Origin: Variovorax sp. HW608
GTDB taxonomy: Bacteria > Pseudomonadota > Gammaproteobacteria > Burkholderiales > Burkholderiaceae_C
Assembly: GCF_900090195.1 (NCBI RefSeq)
Contig: NZ_LT607803.1
Coordinates: forward strand, 1,736,001-1,800,000
DNA length: 64,000 nucleotides
Direction of reading: 5' to 3'
Part shown: piece after piece, positions 8,040-16,897 of the stretch
How the letters are laid out: each line of letters begins with the position of its first letter
Position numbering within the stretch: position 1 is the first letter of the stretch
Translations under genes and position numbers: made by a program
The notes under the pieces: generated by a model
The model's database searches: none
Seen by the model: only the letters and a program-made list of their open reading frames with translations
What the model was told of the DNA's origin: nothing

Positions 8040-9029
8040 CTACTCGAGCGTGATGCCTGCCTTGCGCGTGACGCCGCGCCAGCGGGACAGGTCGGCTTCG
8101 AGCTCGGCGCGGAATTCGGCCGGGCTGTTGAGTACGGGTTCCACGCCCCGGACGGTCAGCCCCTTGCGGGACTCCGCATCGCTGAAGCCCTGTTCGAGCG
8201 CGGCGTTGAGCTGCTGCGCGATGGCGCTGTCGAGTCTGGGGGGCGCCAGGACACCGAACCATGTCGTGGGGCTGTAGTCGGCAAGGCCGGCTTCCTGCAT
8301 GGTCGGGATGTCGGGTGCGGCAGCGGAGCGTGCTTGTCCGGTCACCGCCAGGGCACGCAACTGCCCGCTCTGGATGAAGGGCAGGGACGAGGGCAGCGTG
8401 TCGAAGTAGGCCTGCACCTGCCCGCCGATCAGGTCGGTGATGACCTGCCCGCTTCCCTTGTACGGAATATGCCGAAGCTGGCTGGCGCCGGTGGTCTGCA
8501 CGAAGAGTTCGGCCGCCATGTGCGTGATGTTGCCGATGCCGGCCGAGCCGTAGGGCACCGGTTCCTTGCTCTCCTTGACGTAGCCGATGAACTCGCCCAC
8601 TGACCTGACCGGCAGCTTGGGGTTGACGACCAGCACCAGCGGCGTGAAGCCGACCATGCTGATCGGCGTGAAGTCCCGCAAGGGATCGTAGAGCGGCTTC
8701 GTCACCAGCACGGGGCTGATGGACTGGCTCGCGGTCACGCCCAGAAGCAGCGTGTAGCCGTCCGCTTGCGAGCGCGCCACGTCGGCCGCCGCGATCATGC
8801 CGTTGGCGCCTGCCTTGTTCTCGACGATGACGTTGCCGCCCAGCGTCTGGCTCATGCGCTGGGCCACGAGCCGGCCCACGAAGTCAGCGCCGCCGGCGGG
8901 CGGAAAGCCGATCAACAGGCGAACCGGACGCTCAGGATAGGCGGCCGCCTGCGCGGGAAAGGCCGCAGCTCCAATCAGACAGGAAAGACCGCCGAGCACG
9001 GCGCCTCTGCGGGTGATGGAAGGGTTCAC
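8040..9029 (-). CDS. Bug/TctC family substrate-binding protein
   Basis: 329-residue periplasmic Bug receptor. A Tat-like/Sec signal peptide (SITRRGAVLGG... to about residue 28) is followed by the family motif YPERPVRLLIGFPPAGGAD. HIPYKGSGQVITDLIGGQ near residue 190 and WFGVLAPPRLDSA near 270 are also conserved in Bug proteins. The start is GTG 9029, supported by GGAGACACA just upstream. It lies on the same strand as, and 45 bp after, the class III CoA-transferase gene, so it probably supplies or senses a carboxylate handled by that enzyme. No membrane subunits are present. Confidence 0.9.
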   Translation of the reverse strand: MNPSITRRGAVLGGLSCLIGAAAFPAQAAAYPERPVRLLIGFPPAGGADFVGRLVAQRMSQTLGGNVIVENKAGANGMIAAADVARSQADGYTLLLGVTASQSISPVLVTKPLYDPLRDFTPISMVGFTPLVLVVNPKLPVRSVGEFIGYVKESKEPVPYGSAGIGNITHMAAELFVQTTGASQLRHIPYKGSGQVITDLIGGQVQAYFDTLPSSLPFIQSGQLRALAVTGQARSAAAPDIPTMQEAGLADYSPTTWFGVLAPPRLDSAIAQQLNAALEQGFSDAESRKGLTVRGVEPVLNSPAEFRAELEADLSRWRGVTRKAGITLE

Positions 9030-9074
9030 TTGTGTCTCCTTGTTCGAGCATGGTGCCTGCTCTCTCGCGTCGTG

Positions 9075-10304
9075 TCAGGCGGCTTCGCGCACCGGTGCCC
9101 AGCCGAATGCGCCGGGCCTGGCCGCGACCACCGCGCCGGATGCGAGCAGGGCGTCGCGCTGTGCGCCGGTGATGCCCGCGGCTTCGAGGACTTCCAGCGT
9201 GTGTTCACCCAGCTCGGCCGGCGGCAGGGTCTGCACGCCGTCGGTGGCGGCGTGCAGGCGCGGGAATTCGGGTGCCTGGAAAGCCAGGCCGCGAAAGTGC
9301 AGCGCGCGTGTCTTGCCCGGCTGCTGCGACTGCGGCGCGTCGAGCACGCGCTCCAGCGGCAGCACTTCGGTGCAGCCCACGCCCGCGGCCTTGAGACGCG
9401 CGACCACATCGTCGAAGCCATGCTGCGAGATCGCGCCGCGGACCAGATCCTCGACCTGTTCGCGCGCCTTCTTGCGCAGGCGCAGCGTGGCCAGCGTCGG
9501 ATCCGAAGCCTGCGGCAGGCCCATGGATTCGCAGAACTTGAGCCAGTGCCCGTCGGTGAGCATGAGCAGGTAGAGCCAGCGCTCGTCGGCCGTGCGATAC
9601 GCGCCATAGCCCGGCATGCTGAACTCGCCATGCGGCTCGCGCTCGGGACGCCCGAGCAGCTGCGTCTTGAGCTGCACGCCCACGAGGTCGCGCGATGCGA
9701 CATGCAGCCCGGTTTCGTACAGCCCGATCTCGACGTGGCCCTGGGCGCTCTCCTGCCGGGGCTGCAGCATCGACGCCAGGATGCCGATCACGGCGTACGC
9801 ACCGGCGAACTGATCGTGGTAGGAGGGCCCGAGGCGGCTCGGCCGGCCGTCGACGCGGTTGGCGTCCATCACGCCGGTGGCCGCCTCCGCCACGGGGTTC
9901 GATGCGAGGTCGTCTTCCTGCGGGCCGCCGGTATAGCCGCGGATGTGGCAATAGATGAGGGCCGGATTGATCTTCGCGCAGGCTTCGCGCGTCACGCCCA
10001 GCTTGCGCGCGGCGCGCGGCGCGAGGTTGTGGACCAGCGCATCGGCGCCCGCGAGCAGCGCGCGCAGCGCGGCCTGCCCGTCTTGCTTCGACAGGTCGAT
10101 GCAGACGCTTTTCTTGCCGTGGCTGTAGGCGATGAAGGTGCCGCTCGGGCCGCCGCGAACGAGGCTGCGCGTCGGGTCGCCCGCGGGCGGCTCGACCTTG
10201 ATCACCTCCGCGCCCAGCTGCGAAAGGATGTGTGTGGCGAAAGGCGCGGCCAGCATCGTGCCGAGTTCGATCACGCGCTTGCCGGCGAGGGGCGGATGGC
10301 TCAT
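9075..10304 (-). CDS. class III (CaiB/BaiF) CoA-transferase
   Basis: 409-residue CoA-transferase of family III, which moves CoA between carboxylic acids through an aspartyl-CoA intermediate. The N-terminal LAGKRVIELGTMLAAPFATH and LGAEVIKVEPP are the usual start, and YSHGKKSVCIDL follows. The expected catalytic Asp is in SYHDQFAG near residue 184. It is the first gene leftward from the AGAATGCATTCT operator at 10324-10335 and is followed by a Bug receptor gene. Its divergence from the ABC importer operon, with matching operators, suggests shared control by the GntR protein encoded at 24786. The acyl substrate is not known. Confidence 0.9.
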   Translation of the reverse strand: MSHPPLAGKRVIELGTMLAAPFATHILSQLGAEVIKVEPPAGDPTRSLVRGGPSGTFIAYSHGKKSVCIDLSKQDGQAALRALLAGADALVHNLAPRAARKLGVTREACAKINPALIYCHIRGYTGGPQEDDLASNPVAEAATGVMDANRVDGRPSRLGPSYHDQFAGAYAVIGILASMLQPRQESAQGHVEIGLYETGLHVASRDLVGVQLKTQLLGRPEREPHGEFSMPGYGAYRTADERWLYLLMLTDGHWLKFCESMGLPQASDPTLATLRLRKKAREQVEDLVRGAISQHGFDDVVARLKAAGVGCTEVLPLERVLDAPQSQQPGKTRALHFRGLAFQAPEFPRLHAATDGVQTLPPAELGEHTLEVLEAAGITGAQRDALLASGAVVAARPGAFGWAPVREAA

Positions 10305-10323
10305 GGCTTCGTTTGACTCCTTG

Positions 10324-10335
10324 AGAATGCATTCT
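10324..10335. promoter_or_regulatory. palindromic operator AGAATGCATTCT, copy 1
   Basis: Perfect 12-bp palindrome located 20 bp upstream of the CoA-transferase start codon. It extends as ATAAGTGCA on the right, which is the inverse of TGCAACTTAT beside copy 2 apart from one extra base, so the two sites form a larger inverted pair. The form is typical of GntR/FCD operators; the likely binder is the GntR protein at 24786-25415. Confidence 0.65.
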
Positions 10336-10410
10336 ATAAGTGCACGTCCGACAAGAAAATGTCATCATTCACAGGAAAACCCTTAGGAATCGGGGCATGG
10401 TGCAACTTAT

Positions 10411-10422
10411 AGAATGCATTCT
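10411..10422. promoter_or_regulatory. palindromic operator AGAATGCATTCT, copy 2
   Basis: Second exact copy, 46 bp upstream of the ABC importer operon start at 10468, preceded by TGCAACTTAT, the inverted flank of copy 1. The two sites flank a 75-bp core of the divergent promoter region, so one regulator could control both directions. Confidence 0.65.
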
Positions 10423-10467
10423 TGGGCGGTTCGAAACGATTCTTTTCTTCCAGTTCAGGAGACAACC

Positions 10468-11679
10468 ATGCGTAGAAGGACTTTTCTCTCCACCGGGGTT
10501 GCGGCGGCATCGGTGGCGCTGCCCACCTGGGTGCCCGCGCAGCAGGCCGCGCCGGGCATCGATGCGGCGACCAGGACCGTGACGGTCGGCGCCTTCACCC
10601 CGATCACGGGACCGGTGCCCTTCTACACGATCCTCACGCACGCGGCGGAGGCCTGCTTCAAGTGGGCCAACGAGACCAACGCCCTGGACGGCTGGAAGAT
10701 CAACTACGTCAGCTATGACGACGGCTACGAGCCCGCGCGCAGCGTGGCAGTCACGCGCCGGCTGGTGGAAGAGAACAAGGTCTTCGCGCTCGCCGCGCCG
10801 GTGGGAACCGCGCAATCGGTCGCGGTGATTCCCTATGCCAAGGAAGTGGGGCTGCCCATGATCGGCCCCATCGGCGGCGCCACCGCGCTGTTCTCCGAGC
10901 GGCTCGTCTTCCCGCTTCTGCCCGACTACGGTTGGTCGGCCGCGGCCAACCTGGACTACGCGCTCGGCGATCTCAAGGCCGGCCGCGTGGCGCTGCTGTG
11001 GGAGAACGACGAACTCGGCCGCTCGGCCAAGCGCGGCTTCGACCTGCACATGGAGACCGTGAAGAAGGAAGCGGCCGAGTCCATTCCCTTCGAGGTGCGC
11101 AACACCGACTTCACGCCGCACGTGCGGCGTCTCGCCAATGCGAAGGCGGACGTGGTCATCCTCTTCGGCTCCAACGCCAATCTCGCGGCCGCATTGAAGG
11201 CCGCCGACCGCGTCGGCTACCAGGCCAAGTGGATGGCGCCCTTCTTCACGGCCGACCCGACCACCCGCAAGCTGGCCGGCAACCTGCTCGACGGCACCTA
11301 TTTCTCCTCGTGGCTGATGCCGGTCACGGCCGACGATGCCGACATCAAGGCCTACCGCGAGCAGGTCGCGAAGCACTTCCCGGCCGATCCCATCGGCGTC
11401 TTCGGCCTCAATGGCTGGAGCAACGGCGCGCTGTTCGTGAAGGGCTTCAAGACGCTCCTGGCCAGCGGCAAGCCGCTCACGCGCGCCAGCCTCGTGGACG
11501 TGATGGAAACCCTGACCGACCAGACCGTGGGCGGCGCGCGCGGCGTGAGCTTCAAGTCGGGCGACCACCGCGGTGCGCGCCAGGAAGCCATCATCCAGGC
11601 CGCGGCCGACGGCAGCTTCAAGATGGTGCGCGACTTCCGGCCTTATCCGGCCGCGGTCTTCGACGCCAGGATCTCGTGA
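10468..11679 (+). CDS. branched-chain-type ABC transporter substrate-binding protein
   Basis: 403-residue periplasmic binding protein of the LivK/Peripla_BP_6 family. The N-terminus RRRTFLSTGVAAASVALPTW is a Tat-like signal with RR, processed near residue 27. TVTVGAFTPITGPVPFYTI then begins the mature ligand-binding domain, and LPMIGPIGGATALFSERL is the usual middle segment. CAGGAGAC gives a good ribosome binding site. It is the first gene of an operon that also holds permeases and ATPases of the same transporter. Similar receptors in catabolic clusters bind aromatic or organic acids rather than leucine, so the ligand should be taken as the pathway substrate. Confidence 0.9.
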   Translation: MRRRTFLSTGVAAASVALPTWVPAQQAAPGIDAATRTVTVGAFTPITGPVPFYTILTHAAEACFKWANETNALDGWKINYVSYDDGYEPARSVAVTRRLVEENKVFALAAPVGTAQSVAVIPYAKEVGLPMIGPIGGATALFSERLVFPLLPDYGWSAAANLDYALGDLKAGRVALLWENDELGRSAKRGFDLHMETVKKEAAESIPFEVRNTDFTPHVRRLANAKADVVILFGSNANLAAALKAADRVGYQAKWMAPFFTADPTTRKLAGNLLDGTYFSSWLMPVTADDADIKAYREQVAKHFPADPIGVFGLNGWSNGALFVKGFKTLLASGKPLTRASLVDVMETLTDQTVGGARGVSFKSGDHRGARQEAIIQAAADGSFKMVRDFRPYPAAVFDARIS

Positions 11680-11680
11680 G

Positions 11681-12529
11681 GTGCGACCGTTGACTGCTTC
11701 CTACGAAAGCTGGATCGGCCGCGAAGAGGAGCGCACCGAGCGCATCTCGGTCCACGCCGCCGAGACCATGGCGGCCACGCTCGACCTCGAAAGCAGCCCG
11801 CGCCTGGGCGATGCGCTGCCGCCGGGCTGGCAATGGATGTTCTTCAACCCGGCGGTGCCGCGCCGCGGACTCGGCGTGGACGGCCACCCGCGCCGTGGCG
11901 GATTCCTGCCGCCGATCGAACTGCCGCGGCGCATGTGGGCCGGCAGCCGCATCCGCTACCTGGCGGACCTGCCCGTGGGCTCGAGCGCGACAAGAAGGAG
12001 CCGCATCCAGAAGGTCGAGAACAAGGTCGGCAAGCGCGGCTCGCTCTGGTTCGTCACGGTGCAGCACACCACGCAGTGCGAAGGGGTGGACTGCATCGTC
12101 GAAGAGCAGGACATCGTCTACCGCGAGGCGACACCCCCGGGCGCCGTAGCGCCGACGCCGGCGCGCCATGACGACGTCGCGCAATGGGGCCGCGAGATCG
12201 TGCCCGACACCACGCTGCTGTTCCGCTATTCGGCGCTGACCTTCAACGGCCACCGCATTCACTACGACCAGGCCTACGCGCGCGACGAAGAGGGCTATCC
12301 GGACCTCGTGGTGCATGGCCCGCTGACCGCGACCCTGCTGCAGGGGCTCGCAATGGAACACGGCGGCGGACGCGCGCTCGCGAGCTTCGAGTTCCGCGGC
12401 GTCAATCCGCTGTTCGTCTCGCATCCGTTCCGCGTCGAAGGCCGCGAGGGCGAGGGCGGAACGCTCGCGCTCTGGGCCCGCGGACCGGCCGGCGAGCTCG
12501 CCATGTCGGCCAGCGCGTCCTTCCGCTGA
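11681..12529 (+). CDS. FAS1-like/MaoC acyl-CoA hydratase (HTD2/mesaconyl-CoA hydratase-like)
   Basis: About 282 residues from GTG 11681; TTG 11690 is an alternative start. It has the double-hotdog layout of the HTD2/mesaconyl-C4-CoA hydratase group. The N-terminal half includes PPGWQWMFFNPAVPRRGLG and LPRRMWAGSRIRYLADLPVG; the C-terminal half has LLFRYSALTFNGHRIHYDQAY, the hydratase-2-like motif with catalytic Asp/His, then YPDLVVHGPLTATLL. Enzymes of this family add water to an alpha,beta-unsaturated acyl-CoA. It sits between the substrate receptor and an SDR gene in the same operon, fitting a hydration step in the breakdown of an unsaturated or branched dicarboxylate. Confidence 0.82.
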   Translation: MRPLTASYESWIGREEERTERISVHAAETMAATLDLESSPRLGDALPPGWQWMFFNPAVPRRGLGVDGHPRRGGFLPPIELPRRMWAGSRIRYLADLPVGSSATRRSRIQKVENKVGKRGSLWFVTVQHTTQCEGVDCIVEEQDIVYREATPPGAVAPTPARHDDVAQWGREIVPDTTLLFRYSALTFNGHRIHYDQAYARDEEGYPDLVVHGPLTATLLQGLAMEHGGGRALASFEFRGVNPLFVSHPFRVEGREGEGGTLALWARGPAGELAMSASASFR

Positions 12530-12576
12530 CACGCGCGGCGATCCCGCAACAAACAACTTCATCAGGAGCAAGTGGA

Positions 12577-13320
12577 ATGGCACAACATCTGAGCGGCCCC
12601 GCCAGCCTGGAAGGCCAGGTGGCCTTCATCACCGGCGGCGCCGGCGGTATGGGCCGGGCCATCTCGGCCGCGTTCAAGGCAGCGGGTGCGCGCGTCATCG
12701 CGACGGACCGCGCCGAGAACGAAGACATGGGCGCGGGCATCGAGTACCGCCGCTACGACGTGACCTCGCGCGCCGCCACCGACGACGTGATCGACGCCGT
12801 GATCGCCAAGCACGGCCGCATCGACATCCTCGTTCTCTGCGCCGGCATCATCGCGCGCACCCCGCTCGGCGACAGCACGGACGAAGAGTGGGACGCGATC
12901 ATGCAAGTCAACGTGCGCGGCGTCGTCAATCCGGCGCGCAAGCTGTTCCCGCTGATGTGCGAGCGCGGCTATGGAAAGATCCTCGCGGCCGGCTCGATCG
13001 CCGCCAAGAACGGCGGCGTCGCCTCCGGCCCGGCCTACGTGTCGTCGAAGGCGGCGGTGCACGGGATGATGCGCTGGATCGCCAAGGCCGGCGCGCCGCA
13101 CGGCGTCTACGCCAACACGCTGGCACCCGGACCGGTGGAGACCGCGATGTGGGCCAACGTCACCGGCAGCGCCGCGCCGTCGGCCAACGCCACCGTGCCG
13201 CTAGGGCGCTACGGCAATGCGGAGGACATCGCGCAAGCGGCGCTCTTCCTCTGCTCGCCCGCTTCCAACTGGATCACCGGCACGTCGCTCGACATCAGCG
13301 GCGGCATGTGGATGGACTGA
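12577..13320 (+). CDS. SDR family oxidoreductase
   Basis: 247-residue classical short-chain dehydrogenase. The cofactor motif is TGGAGGMGRAI near residues 20-30, DVTS follows, and LVLCAGI is the NAG-equivalent. The catalytic Ser is in AAGSIAA and Tyr/Lys in YVSSK. The C-terminal ITGTSLDISGGMWMD is typical. DR at the end of the second strand (VIATDRAE) suggests NAD rather than NADP. It probably oxidises a hydroxyacyl intermediate made by the preceding hydratase. ATG 12577 has a reasonable site, TCAGGAGCA, slightly distant. Confidence 0.88.
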   Translation: MAQHLSGPASLEGQVAFITGGAGGMGRAISAAFKAAGARVIATDRAENEDMGAGIEYRRYDVTSRAATDDVIDAVIAKHGRIDILVLCAGIIARTPLGDSTDEEWDAIMQVNVRGVVNPARKLFPLMCERGYGKILAAGSIAAKNGGVASGPAYVSSKAAVHGMMRWIAKAGAPHGVYANTLAPGPVETAMWANVTGSAAPSANATVPLGRYGNAEDIAQAALFLCSPASNWITGTSLDISGGMWMD

Positions 13321-13336
13321 GCGCAGGGAGCGAGCC

Positions 13337-14251
13337 ATGACAGAGCAATCCCCTCCGGTGATCGGCTTCGTGGGCCTGGGCGTGATGGGCGGTCCGATGT
13401 GCCGCAACATGGCGCTCAAGCACGCCGGCGAGCTGCGGGCCTTCGACACCAGCGAATCGGCCTTCGAGGCGGTGCAGGGCACGAAGGCGCGCCGCGTGCA
13501 GACGCTCGGCGAGCTGGCCGCGCAGGCCGACATCGTCTTCCTGTCGCTGCCGGGCGGCCCCGCGGTCGAATCGGTGTGCCTCGGCGAGCAGGGACTTGCA
13601 GCGGGTGCGCGCCGGCCACGGGTGATCGTCGACCTGAGCACCACCACGGTGGCATCGGCCCGCAGCGTTGCGCAGCGGCTCGCTGAGCGCGACGTGCAGT
13701 TCGCCGACGCGCCGGTGGCCCGCACACGCGAGGCGGCACAACGCGGCGAGCTCAGCATCATGGTCGGCGCGCAGCCGGCGCTGTTCGAGCGCATCGAGCC
13801 CTTGCTGCGCTACATCGGCACCGACGTCACGCTGTGCGGCGACGTCGGCTGCGGCCAGGTGGTGAAGCTGATCAACAACGCGCTGGTGTTCGAGAACACC
13901 GTCGCGCTGGCCGAGATGATGGTGCTGGGCGAGCGCGCGGGCGTGAAGCCCGAGACGCTGCTCGACGCGGTCTCCAAGGGTTCCGGCGACAGCTTCGTGC
14001 TGCGCAACCATGGGCGCAAGGCGATGCTGCCGCGCAGCTTTCCCGACAAGTCCTTCTCGCCCGAGTACGTGCTCAAGGACATCTCCTACGTGCTCGAACT
14101 GGCCGGGCAGACCGGCGTCGCCGCGCATGTCACCGAGCTGGCGCGGCGCTACTACGCGGCTACGGCGGCCCACGGCTTCAGCGGCCGCTACTTCCCCGCG
14201 GTCATCGAGATGGTGGACCGCAACCAGCACCTCTCCGAAGCAAAGGCCTGA
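13337..14251 (+). CDS. 3-hydroxyisobutyrate dehydrogenase family NAD(P)-dependent oxidoreductase
   Basis: 304-residue beta-hydroxyacid dehydrogenase. GFVGLGVMGGPM near residue 10 is the dinucleotide-binding motif. DAPVARTREAAQRGEL is the substrate-binding segment, in which the more usual SGG is replaced by ART. The catalytic lysine is in GQVVKLINN near residue 176. The family includes 3-hydroxyisobutyrate, tartronate semialdehyde and related dehydrogenases. The gene starts 16 bp after the SDR stop and is followed after 6 bp by the permease gene, so it belongs to the same operon. The altered substrate loop argues against assigning hydroxyisobutyrate itself. Confidence 0.87.
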   Translation: MTEQSPPVIGFVGLGVMGGPMCRNMALKHAGELRAFDTSESAFEAVQGTKARRVQTLGELAAQADIVFLSLPGGPAVESVCLGEQGLAAGARRPRVIVDLSTTTVASARSVAQRLAERDVQFADAPVARTREAAQRGELSIMVGAQPALFERIEPLLRYIGTDVTLCGDVGCGQVVKLINNALVFENTVALAEMMVLGERAGVKPETLLDAVSKGSGDSFVLRNHGRKAMLPRSFPDKSFSPEYVLKDISYVLELAGQTGVAAHVTELARRYYAATAAHGFSGRYFPAVIEMVDRNQHLSEAKA

Positions 14252-14257
14252 CACGCC

Positions 14258-15136
14258 ATGGCCGACTTCCTGGGTCTCGTGTGGGCGGGCATCGTGAGCG
14301 GATGCCTCTATGCGATGGGCGCGATCGGCATCGTGCTGATCTACAAGAGCTCGATGGTCGTGAACTTCGCGCACGGCAATCTCGCGGGCCTCGCGGCCTT
14401 CCTGGTGTTCGGCTTCACCGGCGGCATCCTCGGCAACATGGCGTGGGGCGCGGCGGTCATTCTGTCGCTGGCGATCATGGTGGCGGCGATGGCGCTGGCC
14501 TACCTGCTCATCGCGCCGCTGGTGTTCAAGTCGGACCTCACCAGCACCATCGCTACCTTGGGCGTGGGCCTCGTCACGCAGGGCATCACGCAACTGGTGT
14601 TCGGCTCCAACGTGGTGTCGCTCGAACTGCCGCTGCCCGCGTGGCGCATCGACCTGGGCGCGATCCGCGTCTCGTCCTACGACCTCGCGGTGCTCGGCGC
14701 CACGCTGCTGGTGATCGGCGCGCTCTACCTGCTGATCGAGCGCACGCGCATCGGCATCGCGTTCCGTGCAGTGTCGGCCCATCCCTTCGCCAGCCGCGTG
14801 TGCGGGCTGAGCCTGCGGCGGATCCATCTGTTCTCGTGGGTCGTGGCGGGCCTGTTGGGGCTGGTCGCTTCGCTGCTGATCGTGCCGACCACCTTCCTGT
14901 CATCCACCAGCGTGGCGTCCTTCATGCTGCAGGCCTTTGCCGCGGCGGTCGTCGGCGGCTTCGCCAGCCTGCCCGGCGCGGTGGTCGGCGGCATCTTCAT
15001 CGGCGTGCTGATGAACCTGCTGTCCTTCTACGTGGCGGCGGAGTTCAACAACAGCTACATGCTGGTGACGATCCTGCTGGTGCTCAACCTGTTCCCCCAG
15101 GGCGTGCTGGCGGTTCGCGGAGGTGCCCGTGTCTGA
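14258..15136 (+). CDS. branched-chain-type ABC transporter permease (LivH family)
   Basis: 292-residue inner-membrane permease with about eight hydrophobic segments. SGCLYAMGAIGIVLIYKSS near the N-terminus and NFAHGNLAGLAAF are the LivH family marks, and FAAAVVGGFASLPGAVVGG near residue 230 is the conserved ATPase-contact region. It pairs with the LivM-type permease, whose start overlaps its 3' end by 8 bases. Together with the receptor at 10468 and the two ATPases it makes a full importer. Confidence 0.92.
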   Translation: MADFLGLVWAGIVSGCLYAMGAIGIVLIYKSSMVVNFAHGNLAGLAAFLVFGFTGGILGNMAWGAAVILSLAIMVAAMALAYLLIAPLVFKSDLTSTIATLGVGLVTQGITQLVFGSNVVSLELPLPAWRIDLGAIRVSSYDLAVLGATLLVIGALYLLIERTRIGIAFRAVSAHPFASRVCGLSLRRIHLFSWVVAGLLGLVASLLIVPTTFLSSTSVASFMLQAFAAAVVGGFASLPGAVVGGIFIGVLMNLLSFYVAAEFNNSYMLVTILLVLNLFPQGVLAVRGGARV

Positions 15137-16115
15137 GGCGGCCATGGTCGGCGCCACGCACGCGCCAGCGGCCGAGACAAGGCCCGCGGCCACGCGGCAG
15201 CTTCCTTGGGCCGCGGTCGTGCTCGGCGCGGTGCTGGTGCTCCTGCCGTGGGTCGCGGGCGGCTACTGGACGTTCACGCTGGGCCTGTGCTTCGCCAATG
15301 CGATCGCGCTGCTCGCGGTGAGCTTCATGGTCCGCTACGGCGGCGAGGTGTCGATCGGCCACGGCGTCTTCGTCGCGGTGGGCGCCTATGTGGTGGCCCT
15401 CGCGGAAAAGTACCTCGGCCTCTCGCTGCTGGTGAGCCTGCCGCTGGCCGCGGTCGCGGGCGCGCTGCTGGGGCTGGTGTTCGCCTATCCGTCGCGCAAG
15501 CTCTCGGGCATCTATCTCGCGGTGGCGACCATGGCGCTGGCGCTCGCGCTGCCCGAGGTGCTGCTGTACTTCTCGAAGCTCACCGGCGGCTACGAGGGCC
15601 TGTACGTCAAGCGCGATGCCTTGCCCGGCATGTCGCGCGAACTGCAGCGCTACTACCTGCCACTCGCGGGGCTGGTGGTCGTGGTGCTGGCGCTGTGGCA
15701 GTTCCGGCGCTCGCGGCAGGCGATGGCGCTGCTGCTGATCCGCACTTCGGCACCGGCTGCGGAGTCCTTTGGCGTGCGGCGCAGTTGGGCGCGGCTGTCG
15801 TGCATGGCGCTCAGCGCAGCGATCGCGGCCATCGGCGGGGCGCTGCTGTCCTTCAGCTCGTCGACCGTGTCGCCCAACAGCTTCACGCTGTGGACCTCGA
15901 TCTTCCTGCTGGTGGGTTCGGTGGTGAGCCTCTATTCGCTGAGCTTCATCGGCAGCTTCATCGGCGCCTTGTTCCTCACGCTGATGCCGCTGCTGCTGGC
16001 GGGTGCGGGCGACTGGGTGCCGATCCTCTATGGCGGCGCGCTGCTCGCGGTGGTGCTGGGTGTGAACGCGCTGCCCGCATCTTTGCGCAAGCGTCTCGAA
16101 GGAGGTCACGCATGA
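15129..16115 (+). CDS. branched-chain-type ABC transporter permease (LivM family)
   Basis: 328-residue polytopic permease. ANAIALLAVSFMVRYGGEVSIGHG near residue 55 and the later SVVSLYSLSFIGSFIGALF region match the LivM family. GTG 15129 is preferred because GGAGG ends 5 bases before it and it overlaps the livH-like stop, fitting translational coupling; GTG 15123 and ATG 15144 are also in frame. The following ATPase start overlaps its stop (ATGA at 16112-16115). Confidence 0.9.
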   Translation: MSEAAMVGATHAPAAETRPAATRQLPWAAVVLGAVLVLLPWVAGGYWTFTLGLCFANAIALLAVSFMVRYGGEVSIGHGVFVAVGAYVVALAEKYLGLSLLVSLPLAAVAGALLGLVFAYPSRKLSGIYLAVATMALALALPEVLLYFSKLTGGYEGLYVKRDALPGMSRELQRYYLPLAGLVVVVLALWQFRRSRQAMALLLIRTSAPAAESFGVRRSWARLSCMALSAAIAAIGGALLSFSSSTVSPNSFTLWTSIFLLVGSVVSLYSLSFIGSFIGALFLTLMPLLLAGAGDWVPILYGGALLAVVLGVNALPASLRKRLEGGHA

Positions 16116-16897
16116 GCGCGGCAGTGATGCAGCCGGCGCCGCTCGCGGTGCAGGGTCTGTCGCTTTCCTTCGGCGGCATCCAGGTGCTGCAGAAGATCAG
16201 CCTGCAGCTCAGGCCGGGCGAGATCACCGGACTGATCGGCCCCAATGGCGCGGGCAAGACGAGCTTCTTCAACTGCCTCACGGGCCTGTACTCGCCGCAG
16301 GTGGGCAGCATCCGCCTGGGCGACCTGAAGCTCGAAGGCGTGCCGCCCACGGGGCGCGCGGCGCTCGGCTTCTCGCGCAGCTTCCAGCATGTGGCGCTGT
16401 GCCCCGAGCTGTCGGTGGTTGAGAACGTCGCGATCGGACTGCACCGCCAGAGCCGCGCGGGCTGGCTCGACGCCTTCCTGCCGCTGCCGCAGGGCCGCGC
16501 CGAGCGCGCGAACAACCGCGAGCTGGCTTTGGCCGCGCTGTCGCGCCTGGGCATCGCGCAGGTCGCGGACGAATCCCCGTCGCAACTGCCCCCGGGCGTG
16601 CTGCGACTCGCGGAGATCGCGCGCGCCATTGCCGGGCAGCCGCGCGTGCTGCTGCTGGACGAACCGGCGGCGGGCCTGAATTCGGTGGAAACGCGCGACC
16701 TGTCGAACGCGCTCAGGAAGCTGCGCTCGCCGGAACTGGTGCTGGTGGTCGTCGAGCACGACATGGACCTGATCATGGAGGTGTGCGACAGCATCCACGT
16801 GCTCAACGTCGGCACCCTGCTGGCCTCGGGCACGCCGGCGCAGATCCGCGGCAACGCCGACGTGGTGCGGGTTTACCTGGGAGACGACGATGAGTGA
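16112..16897 (+). CDS. branched-chain-type ABC transporter ATP-binding protein (LivG family)
   Basis: 261-residue ABC ATPase. Walker A is GPNGAGKT, Walker B is LLLDEPAAGLN, and the H-loop His is in VVVEHDMD. The LivG-specific insertion GFSRSFQHVALCPELSVVEN is present. The signature loop is unusual: it reads LPPGVLRLAEIARAI where LivG proteins normally have a glycine-pair and Gln such as LSYGxQR. Either this half-site is degenerate, as in some heterodimeric ATPases, or the gene has drifted. Its partner at 16890 has an ordinary LSGGEQQ. Overlaps on both sides show tight operon packing. Confidence 0.9.
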   Translation: MSAAVMQPAPLAVQGLSLSFGGIQVLQKISLQLRPGEITGLIGPNGAGKTSFFNCLTGLYSPQVGSIRLGDLKLEGVPPTGRAALGFSRSFQHVALCPELSVVENVAIGLHRQSRAGWLDAFLPLPQGRAERANNRELALAALSRLGIAQVADESPSQLPPGVLRLAEIARAIAGQPRVLLLDEPAAGLNSVETRDLSNALRKLRSPELVLVVVEHDMDLIMEVCDSIHVLNVGTLLASGTPAQIRGNADVVRVYLGDDDE

